Positions 57,823-64,000 of a stretch of DNA of 64,000 bases are shown here, piece after piece; the first letter of the stretch is position 1, and each line of letters begins with the position of its first letter. This DNA is from Clostridium sp. UBA699. GTDB taxonomy: Bacteria > Bacillota > Clostridia > Clostridiales > Clostridiaceae. The notes beneath the pieces were generated by a model. That model was not told the origin of the DNA. It made no database searches and saw nothing but the letters and a program-made list of their open reading frames with translations. The translations under genes were made by a program, and so were the position numbers. The DNA lies in the NCBI GenBank assembly GCA_002298915.1, contig DBML01000018.1, positions 38,636 through 102,635 of the forward strand, in the 5' to 3' direction.

Positions 57823-60153
57823 TCATTCTATACTTCTCTTTTTGTCCTTGTAGAACATGAGCATAAGAACTCCGAGCATGTTCGCCGCGAAGACCGTCAT
57901 AAACATCTGCTTGAAACCCATATTGAGGATTGACTGGAACAAATTCTGTATTTCCGTTCTCATTGAGTCAATTTTAGCAAGGTAATCATTTTTGGATTTA
58001 TCGAAAGCTTTAGGTACTTCAACCTTGATTTCCTTAGTCTTGTTCTGTGCATTGGTGAGCTTCGCCTTCTCTTCCCCCAATGCGGCAATGGAATCCAGCA
58101 TCTCCGACTTTTTTACCTCAAGCTTCACAACGCTGCTGTCAAGACCTTGTTTCTGGGCTTTTGTGGCTTCAAGTTTCTGTGCCAGCTCAGCTCTTGATGC
58201 AGTCAGTGCTGCTAATTGGGCCTGCATTGCAGACTGGTCGTCTGAGCTTTCTGTTGCGGCTGCGGATTGATCCTGGGATGGGGCTGAAGATGTCTGTGCG
58301 GAATTCGTCCCCAACGTCATGACCCCAGGTGTGTTTGCACCTGAAGCCCCGCTCATTTGGGCTATTGCAGCATCCTGTGCAGCCAGAGCTGTCTCCATCT
58401 GCTGTATGGCTGTCTGAAGCCCAGCCCTTCCTTTCTCCATCTTGGAGATAGCTAAATTTATCGAGCTCACGCCAGATTTAAGCCCATTTTCGCCCTCCGA
58501 AATGCCGTCGAGGCCTTTTTGCATATTTGTTATACCTGTATCAACGCCGCTTTCTATCTCGGAAATTACCCCTGGCGTATTCTTGTCGAACATGTATACC
58601 GCAACTTCTTTAACCTTATCCGTTATGTTTGTTACGTCAGCAGACTGAAGGCTGTCTAGAAGCTCCGCCGGAAGTGAACCTGACCCTATTTCCAATTTCA
58701 TGCTTCCTGAATAGTCGAAATCGGGCATGGAAACATCCTTCAGCATATCTGCGGTATCAGGGTCAGACTTCATGTCCGCAAGCATGACTTTAAGCTCCTC
58801 AACCTGTGATATTACAGGTGATGTAGGCTGAGGAAGGATGTTCATCATCCTGTCACCAACTGTAAGGCCCGCATGAGAGAGAAATCCGACCATTATCGCT
58901 GGAGCGACAGCTGTTCCTATAGACCTTACCAGCGAAAGAGTTGCCAATGCTGAATTTGATTCCTCAGGTCTCGTATTTTCAAGCATCATGTAGTTCAAAG
59001 GCGTACCTATCGTGAAGCCCATTCCAAGCCCTATCAGCACAAGGCTTATTACAACTGTCATTAGAGTGTTGGCATTGGTGGAAATAAGAACTATGAAGAG
59101 TGCGCCCACCATAGTAACGAGAAATCCGAACATGAGGACCTTCTTCGCCCCGTATTTGTCAATCAGCTTTCCGCTCATTGGGGATCCAACTCCTGCGAAT
59201 ATACCCAGTATCGCCACGTAGTACCCTCCTGTACCTGAAGGAATCTTAAGGGCGTTCTCAGCAAACTGCGGTATGAAAACCATGCCCATCATACTTACTC
59301 CAACGATGACAGACATCGTAAGGACGATAAATATCCTTGGATTGGTAAAGTATGAAAGGTTCATTATAGGATCCTCGGCCTTTTTCTCAACAATAATGAA
59401 TATGGGCAGAAGCATAGCGAATACGAGCAGATAAGGGTAAACCTCCTTGCTTCGTATTGATGCAGCGAAGCTGAAGAAATCTATATTCCTGAGTCCGTAT
59501 AGTATTGACAGTATCATTGCGACTAGCACAAGTGTTCCCAAAACATCTATCTTCTTAACATCCCCGGCCTTATGGTTTTCAATTGCCATGAGCCCGCCTA
59601 TGACTATGAATACACAGATAGGAATGTTGACATAAAACAGCCAGCTCCAATTGCTGTTACCTGCTATTTTCAGTATAAAGCTTCCTATCGATGAGCCAAT
59701 TATATTTGCTACGCCGAACACCATTCCGACAAGACCCAGAGCCATACCTCTCTTCTCTTCCGGAAATGTGGTTCCGAATTCAGCAGTGGCTATCGGAATT
59801 ATCCCGCCGCCGCCTAAAGCCTGTATAACCCTTCCAAGCAGCAAGACTGTGAAACTGCCAGTATAAGAAGACAATCCGCAGATCACCGATCCTGCTCCAA
59901 ACAGAGCCACACTAATTATGTACACGTATTTTCGGCCGTACTTGTCTGCAAGCTTTCCGGAGATCGGAATTACAGCAGCATAAGCGAGAGTATAGATCGT
60001 GATCATCCATATTCCGGTATTGTCATCGACTCCGAGACCGTTCTGGATTATTATCCTTGCCGGAGAGACTATCCCAGTATCGACCGCACCCATGAAAATC
60101 CCGAGCAAGTATAAGACCATTATGATTCCCAATTTACTGTTTTTCTTTTGCAT
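57823..60153 (-). CDS. MFS drug exporter (DHA2/EmrB type) with large extracytoplasmic insertion
   Basis: The 776-residue transporter has about 14 membrane helices; typical EmrB-like proteins have about 480-520 residues. The first 425 residues contain the normal core, with motif A (GKLADKYGRKYVY near residue 67) and motif C-type glycines (GMVFGVANIIGSSIG). Between the penultimate region and the last helix (about residues 750-770) lies an insertion of about 315 residues rich in coiled-coil heptads and a Ser/Ala/Gln linker. GGAG before ATG 60153 decides the start. Substrate unknown. Confidence 0.88.
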   Translation of the reverse strand: MQKKNSKLGIIMVLYLLGIFMGAVDTGIVSPARIIIQNGLGVDDNTGIWMITIYTLAYAAVIPISGKLADKYGRKYVYIISVALFGAGSVICGLSSYTGSFTVLLLGRVIQALGGGGIIPIATAEFGTTFPEEKRGMALGLVGMVFGVANIIGSSIGSFILKIAGNSNWSWLFYVNIPICVFIVIGGLMAIENHKAGDVKKIDVLGTLVLVAMILSILYGLRNIDFFSFAASIRSKEVYPYLLVFAMLLPIFIIVEKKAEDPIMNLSYFTNPRIFIVLTMSVIVGVSMMGMVFIPQFAENALKIPSGTGGYYVAILGIFAGVGSPMSGKLIDKYGAKKVLMFGFLVTMVGALFIVLISTNANTLMTVVISLVLIGLGMGFTIGTPLNYMMLENTRPEESNSALATLSLVRSIGTAVAPAIMVGFLSHAGLTVGDRMMNILPQPTSPVISQVEELKVMLADMKSDPDTADMLKDVSMPDFDYSGSMKLEIGSGSLPAELLDSLQSADVTNITDKVKEVAVYMFDKNTPGVISEIESGVDTGITNMQKGLDGISEGENGLKSGVSSINLAISKMEKGRAGLQTAIQQMETALAAQDAAIAQMSGASGANTPGVMTLGTNSAQTSSAPSQDQSAAATESSDDQSAMQAQLAALTASRAELAQKLEATKAQKQGLDSSVVKLEVKKSEMLDSIAALGEEKAKLTNAQNKTKEIKVEVPKAFDKSKNDYLAKIDSMRTEIQNLFQSILNMGFKQMFMTVFAANMLGVLMLMFYKDKKRSIE

Positions 60154-60237
60154 ATTATCATCTCCATTTTTATATGAACACTGTACATATAAAATTATAT
60201 TTGATATTTCTTGGATGGTCAATTACTATTTCAACAA

Positions 60238-60285
60238 AAAAGTGCCTTGCTCAGAACTATTATGTTCAGGAGCCGGCACTCTTTT
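60238..60285 (-). terminator. Terminator after the 60344 gene
   Basis: On the minus strand AGTGCC pairs with GGCACT, with inner GAAC/GTTC-type pairing, followed by a TTTTTT run. It precedes the MFS gene promoter region. Confidence 0.7.
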
Positions 60286-60343
60286 GTTTTTTTATTATCT
60301 TCTCTCTTTAAACACTCAAGGAGCTTCATGTCGATTTTCTTAT

Positions 60344-61042
60344 TTATTGCTGTTGCTGCGGCATGCAGAAAGGGCTCCTCTTTTTGGCTGCTTCATATAG
60401 GAACGGATAGTCATCCCTGAGATAAGCCATATAACCGACCCACTCCTGGATCAGCGCAGGATATGCCCTCAGTATGTCGTTAGACAGATGGCTGATATCA
60501 GACTGCGGAAGTTTCCTGAGTTCCCCTCTGTTTTGAAGCTCATCAGAAACATGGAACACTGCCCATATCATGTCAGTGAAGGAATCATGCTCAAGAAGGT
60601 TGGAATTCTCAAGAAGGCTCAGCATGAATGATTTTTTTTCGGCAAGCAGAGCCCCGAGTTCCTCAAGCCTTTCAGGTTCGGCATAGATGTCGAACTTGAA
60701 CGATGCTACAGCCCCCTTCACCATCTTTTCGTTTGTTTTCTTCAGGTCGTTTACCTTGATCAATTTATTGAGATCAGCCTGATTTCTGTTGAATTCAGAC
60801 ATGGCATTCATAATTGACATTCCTGCTTCCGTGAAGAATGTGCTTATGATAACATTGATCTTCTTGTTCTTCTTCTGCTGTTCCATAACGTTCAGGAGCC
60901 TGTTGATGATGAACGTTACGATGGCAACCTGGACAGGCACGAATGCCACATCCTGGAACATGTAGAAGAAGGTGTCCTGGGGATGGTGAAAGATGAGGTT
61001 CTGAATTGTGTAGATTGCGGCTGAGGATAGCGTCAGTATCAC
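60344..61042 (-). CDS. Hypothetical membrane protein with unusual start
   Basis: The protein has two N-terminal membrane helices (the first from the start, the second near VPVQVAIVTFIINRLL), then a cytoplasmic helical domain of about 170 residues and a Q-rich end. GTG at 61042 is the first conventional start, but it lacks a ribosome site and truncates the first helix. A good AGGAGAGG lies further upstream, and the frame stays open to an ATA at 61075 (or ATC 61078) giving STKKQSIILAVILTL, a complete helix. The true start may be non-canonical. Function unknown. Confidence 0.6.
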   Translation of the reverse strand: MILTLSSAAIYTIQNLIFHHPQDTFFYMFQDVAFVPVQVAIVTFIINRLLNVMEQQKKNKKINVIISTFFTEAGMSIMNAMSEFNRNQADLNKLIKVNDLKKTNEKMVKGAVASFKFDIYAEPERLEELGALLAEKKSFMLSLLENSNLLEHDSFTDMIWAVFHVSDELQNRGELRKLPQSDISHLSNDILRAYPALIQEWVGYMAYLRDDYPFLYEAAKKRSPFCMPQQQQ

Positions 61043-61139
61043 AGCCAGGATTATGCTTTGCTTTTTCGTACTTATGATTGATCCTCTCCTTGGCTAATTA
61101 ATTTTACTACTATTTTGCAACCATATCAGTATAGCAAAA

Positions 61140-61172
61140 AAAAAGAAAAAAAAGAAGGCACCTTCCGGTGCC
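61140..61172 (-). terminator. Terminator after hcp
   Basis: On the minus strand GGCACC pairs with GGTGCC around a four-base loop, followed by TTCTTTTTTTT and another long T run. Confidence 0.9.
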
Positions 61173-61227
61173 AACTTGTGTGGGGTATTGAGGTTTCATG
61201 GGTTTATTATAATTAGCCTAACAATTA

Positions 61228-62877
61228 TTAGCCTAAGAATAACTTTAAGTCATCATCTACTGTTCCTATGCCGGCAATCCCGAATGTTTCAACCAGAACC
61301 TTTGCAACGTTCGGCGAGAGGAATGCTGGAAGTGTAGGTCCAAGGTGGATGTTCTTAACTCCAAGGTAAAGCAGTGCGAGAAGAACTATAACCGCCTTCT
61401 GCTCATACCATGCGATGTTGTATGCGATCGGAAGCTCGTTCACGTCGTTTGCTCCAAATATCTCCTTGAGCTTGAGTGCGATTACAGCCAGTGAGTACGA
61501 GTCGTTGCACTGTCCGGCATCAAGTACTCTTGGGATTCCTCCGATGTCGCCAAGGTTAAGCTTGTTGTATCTGTATTTCGCGCATCCTGCAGTAAGTATC
61601 ACTGTGTCCTTCGGAAGCTTCTCAGCGAATTCGGTATAGTATTCCCTGCTCTTCATCCTTCCGTCACACCCTGCCATTACGAAGAATTTCTTTATTGCTC
61701 CTGATTTTACTGCGTCAACTACCTTGTCAGCAAGGGCAAATACCTGCGCGTGTGCGAATCCGCCGACAATTTTGCCGTTCTCTATTTCTTTTGGTGCGGC
61801 AAGTTTTTTTGCATGCTCTATTACCTCTGAGAAGTCCTTCGGCTGTCCGTTAACTCTGTCAGGAATGTGCTTGAAGCCTGGGAATCCTGATGATCCGGTA
61901 GTGTAAACCCTGTCAGCATATGATTCTGACGGAGGGACTATGCAGTTTGTAGTGAAGAGGATCGGTCCGTTGAAGGTTTCGAACTCTGTCTTCTGTTTCC
62001 ACCATGCGTTTCCGTAGTTTCCTACCAGGTTGTCATATTTCTTGAATTTAGGATAGTAATTTGCAGGGAGCATCTCGCCGTGTGTATAGATGTCCACGCC
62101 GGTTCCCTTTGTCTGCTCTAGCAGTTCTTCGAGATCCTTAAGATCATGGCCCGATATGAGTATTGCAGGTTTGTTTCTTACTCCGATGTTAACTTCAGTC
62201 AGCTCAGGATTTCCGTAAGTTTCAGTGTTCGCTTTGTCAAGAAGCGCCATGACATCAACACCGAACTTTCCTGTCTCCATGACGAGTGCTATCAGCTGGT
62301 CAACTGTGAGCGAGTCGTCAATAGTTGATACTAGCGCTTTCTTTATGAACTCGAAAACTTCCTTGTTTTCATATCCAAGGTTATGCGCATGTTCCGCATA
62401 AGCTGCCATACCTTTAATTCCGTATATTACAAGTTCCCTGAGCGATCTTACGTCTTCGTTTTCTGTTGCAAGAATGCTTATTCTTGGATCGTTAGATTTT
62501 TCCAATATCCCTTCTTTTGTGTCAGCATACCAGGTTGCGATGTCCTTCATAGCGCAGAGGTCAACATTTGCTGCTGCCAAAGCTTTCTTTAGTTCTTCTC
62601 TCAAGTCCAAAGCTTTTTTGATTTCTGCAACAAATCTATCAGAATCAAAGTTCGCATTTGTTATTGTCATGAAAAGACCGTTCATTATTGTCGGGTCTAC
62701 ATCAGGTACCTCGACGCCGTTTTCTTTTGCTTTAAGATCCAGGCAAGCTATGCTCCTGAGTGTGTAAATCATCAAATCCTGTAGATTGGCTACCTCTGGT
62801 TTTTTGCCGCAGACGCCTGCCATAGTACAACCCTTGCCGCCTGCTGTTTCCTGACACTGATAACAAAACATGCTCAT
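61228..62877 (-). CDS. hcp: Hybrid-cluster protein (hydroxylamine reductase / NO reductase)
   Basis: Hcp detoxifies nitric oxide or hydroxylamine and takes part in nitrosative stress responses. The 549-residue protein has the N-terminal cluster motif CYQCQETAGGKGCTMAGVC (C5, C8, C17, C23), the CX2CX8CX5C spacing of class I proteins. Hybrid-cluster ligands are visible in ISGHDLKDLEELL, TNCIVPP, AGCDGRMKSREYY, TAGCAKYR and DAGQCNDSYSL. GGGAGG seven bases before ATG 62877 sets the start. A CRP/FNR-type operator lies upstream and no hcr partner gene is adjacent. Confidence 0.96.
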   Translation of the reverse strand: MSMFCYQCQETAGGKGCTMAGVCGKKPEVANLQDLMIYTLRSIACLDLKAKENGVEVPDVDPTIMNGLFMTITNANFDSDRFVAEIKKALDLREELKKALAAANVDLCAMKDIATWYADTKEGILEKSNDPRISILATENEDVRSLRELVIYGIKGMAAYAEHAHNLGYENKEVFEFIKKALVSTIDDSLTVDQLIALVMETGKFGVDVMALLDKANTETYGNPELTEVNIGVRNKPAILISGHDLKDLEELLEQTKGTGVDIYTHGEMLPANYYPKFKKYDNLVGNYGNAWWKQKTEFETFNGPILFTTNCIVPPSESYADRVYTTGSSGFPGFKHIPDRVNGQPKDFSEVIEHAKKLAAPKEIENGKIVGGFAHAQVFALADKVVDAVKSGAIKKFFVMAGCDGRMKSREYYTEFAEKLPKDTVILTAGCAKYRYNKLNLGDIGGIPRVLDAGQCNDSYSLAVIALKLKEIFGANDVNELPIAYNIAWYEQKAVIVLLALLYLGVKNIHLGPTLPAFLSPNVAKVLVETFGIAGIGTVDDDLKLFLG

Positions 62878-62962
62878 ATTTTTACCTCCCAAAATTTGTT
62901 TGATATTTTGTAATGAACCAAACTGCTTCCGATTTCTTCTGCTTTCCTGATTCATTAACTAA

Positions 62963-63004
62963 ATTATAATTTGAAATGATTTCAATTTCGGTAACTCATG
63001 TTAC
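62963..63004 (-). promoter_or_regulatory. hcp promoter with CRP/FNR-type operator at -41.5
   Basis: On the minus strand a TATAAT (62968-62963) has no good -35 box. The palindrome GTAAC-N4-GTTAC (62991-63004) is centred 41.5 bases before the predicted transcription start, exactly the class II activator position for CRP/FNR-family regulators. A second palindrome, TTGAAATGATTTCAA (62971-62985), lies just upstream of the -10. CRP/FNR-family HcpR regulators are known to control hcp. Confidence 0.65.
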
Positions 63005-63014
63005 GATTTCGAAA

Positions 63015-63031
63015 TTTGGGACGGTTAATCA
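63015..63031 (+). repeat. Dispersed repeat GGGACGGTTAATCA, copy 2
   Basis: TTTGGGACGGTTAATCA lies 11 bases beyond the hcp operator. It shares the core with copies at 54226-54239 and 63945-63958. Confidence 0.8.
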
Positions 63032-63074
63032 TCCAGATTTATTTGAAAGGGATTAGGGTCGGAAACTATGTCAA

Positions 63075-63108
63075 TAAAAAAGCACCTGAAATGTTAATTT
63101 CAGATGCT
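63075..63108 (-). terminator. Terminator after the aldolase gene
   Basis: On the minus strand AGCATCTGAAAT pairs with ATTTCAGGTGCT (one G-T pair) around a four-base loop, followed by TTTTTT. Confidence 0.9.
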
Positions 63109-63119
63109 CGAATACTAAT

Positions 63120-63881
63120 CTATTTTGCCTTTACCAGTTCATTCTTGTACGCCTTTGCGAATAGTGTCGTATCAACATTTATTGTTATGTATTGGAACCC
63201 CTGCTCGATTCTTCGTTTAGCTTGGTCACCGTCCGTTACAAATATTCCCGCCGCTTTCCCTGCAGCTTTTGTTGCTTTGAGCACTTTTTCGGCAGCTGCC
63301 TCAACCTTAGGATGATATATTTCTCCCGGAACGCCCATGGATTGTGACATATCAAATGGTCCAAGGAAAATTACGTCAACATCTGGTATTGCAGCTATAT
63401 TCTCCAGATCGGCAAGGCCTTCTGCATTTTCGCAATGCACAACAATAAGAGTTTCCTCATTTTCTGTTTTGAAATAATCCAGTGTGCTCGACACCATTCC
63501 ATACTCTCCTGAACGTGCAAGCGCAGCCCCCCTGATTCCATCCGGATGGTATTTAGATGCCTTAACAACCATTTCGGCAGTTATCGAATCATTCACCTGG
63601 GGCACTTGAATTCCATGAGCTCCAACATCGAGCGATCGCAAGATGGTAGAAGCTGATGCTTCAGTAACCCTTGTAATCGGAGTCACCCCTTTAAGTTCTG
63701 CAGCCCTGATAAGATTAATAGTGGATTCTATGGAAAGAGGACCGTGTTCTGTATCGAGAACCACAAAATCATACCCACATATGCCTACAATCTCTACAAG
63801 ATCAGGACAATTGGTCATAATAAAGGTGCCGATGGCAGGGTCACCATTTTTCAGCTTTTCCTTTAATTTGTTTTTAAACAT
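63120..63881 (-). CDS. HpcH/HpaI family aldolase
   Basis: The 253-residue metal-dependent class II aldolase cleaves 4-hydroxy-2-oxo acids to pyruvate and an aldehyde. Family signatures are GTFIMTNCPDLVEIVGICGYDFVVLDTEHGP near residues 20-50, GAHGIQVPQVND, IRGAALARSGEYG, the metal ligands in VVHCENAEGL and VIFLGPFDMSQSMG. The exact substrate (2-dehydro-3-deoxyglucarate, 4-hydroxy-2-oxoheptanedioate or other) is not decidable. GGAGG before ATG 63881 sets the start. It is flanked by a terminator and, 5', by a repeat copy. Confidence 0.88.
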   Translation of the reverse strand: MFKNKLKEKLKNGDPAIGTFIMTNCPDLVEIVGICGYDFVVLDTEHGPLSIESTINLIRAAELKGVTPITRVTEASASTILRSLDVGAHGIQVPQVNDSITAEMVVKASKYHPDGIRGAALARSGEYGMVSSTLDYFKTENEETLIVVHCENAEGLADLENIAAIPDVDVIFLGPFDMSQSMGVPGEIYHPKVEAAAEKVLKATKAAGKAAGIFVTDGDQAKRRIEQGFQYITINVDTTLFAKAYKNELVKAK

Positions 63882-63943
63882 GTTGCACCTCCAGTTCATT
63901 TTTTATATTCCACCATATATATTTTACCACAATTCCCAAAATC

Positions 63944-63958
63944 GGGGACGGTTAATCA
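63944..63958 (+). repeat. Dispersed repeat GGGGACGGTTAATCA, copy 3
   Basis: GGGGACGGTTAATCA occurs 63 bases upstream of the aldolase start. It is identical in its 15 bases to copy 1 near 54225-54239. Confidence 0.8.
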
Positions 63959-64000
63959 TGTGTTTTAATCTTTCTAAGCCGCAATAATGGCAAGCCCTGC

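Noticed and set aside
1..64000. tRNA, rRNA, CRISPR arrays, complete insertion sequences or prophage genes
   Set aside because: No cloverleaf-like, repeat-spacer, transposase or phage structural signal was seen on reading; absence is by eye only.

Overview
The window reads as a chromosomal segment of an anaerobic Clostridia-type member of the Bacillota. The evidence is a five-domain pyruvate:ferredoxin oxidoreductase, a hybrid-cluster protein, a T-box leader, an Asp23 protein, a CD1247-like zinc-ribbon protein, strong Shine-Dalgarno sequences with many TTG starts, and a che set with CheC and CheD. I cannot name the genus. Core genes look moderately GC-rich; the stretch from about 8.5 to 16.1 kb is visibly AT-rich. 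I see no tRNA, rRNA, CRISPR array, prophage or complete insertion sequence.

Layout, mostly minus strand. (1) 1-3.5 kb: nadK (cut by the window edge), tlyA and dxs. (2) 3.6-8.4 kb: a three-gene glycogen block with two tandem GT5 glycogen synthases, one lacking the N-terminal lysine motif, plus a GH13 alpha-glycosidase. (3) 8.5-16.1 kb: an AT-rich accessory island of small, mostly unrecognised genes. It holds an Imm-5-like immunity protein, small membrane proteins, a beta-propeller protein coupled to rpiA, zinc-binding proteins, one probably frameshifted gene and decayed reading frames. (4) 16.2-21.7 kb: ispA, xseB, xseA, nusB, asp23, a CD1247-like gene, efp and an M24 peptidase. Regions 1 and 4 are normally adjacent in Firmicutes (nusB-xseA-xseB-ispA-dxs-tlyA-nadK); here regions 2 and 3 separate ispA from dxs.

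(5) 21.9-26.6 kb: a seven-gene type IV pilus/competence-type pseudopilus operon (ATPase, platform protein, five pilin-like proteins). (6) 26.7-29.7 kb: deoC, a basic unknown protein and a CBS/DRTGG-regulated inorganic pyrophosphatase. (7) 29.7-37.3 kb: a chemotaxis operon (cheW-cheD-cheB-cheR-cheA-cheC-cheY-cheW) preceded by a class IV aminotransferase and a HAD phosphatase; no receptor or flagellar gene is present. (8) 37.4-39.8 kb: a Cys-rich DUF1292 protein, PspA and a Gly-rich TPM-domain membrane protein. (9) 39.9-49.2 kb: nifJ, murG, recJ, a SagB-type oxidoreductase, an M16 peptidase and a glutaredoxin-like protein.

(10) 49.3-54.1 kb: parC and parE. (11) 54.3-57.8 kb, plus strand: a class I amidotransferase, a nitroreductase, then a T-box leader controlling a short threonine dehydratase and a PPC-domain protein. 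(12) 57.8-63.9 kb: an MFS exporter with a roughly 315-residue insertion before its last helix, a membrane protein with an unclear start, hcp behind a CRP/FNR-type operator centred at -41.5, and an HpcH/HpaI aldolase. Three copies of a GGGACGGTTAATCA repeat lie in intergenic DNA near 54.2, 63.0 and 63.95 kb.

The points most worth following are the accessory island that splits the isoprenoid operon, the lysine-less GlgA paralogue, the hcp operator, the T-box on a dehydratase without regulatory domain, the MFS insertion and the dispersed repeat.
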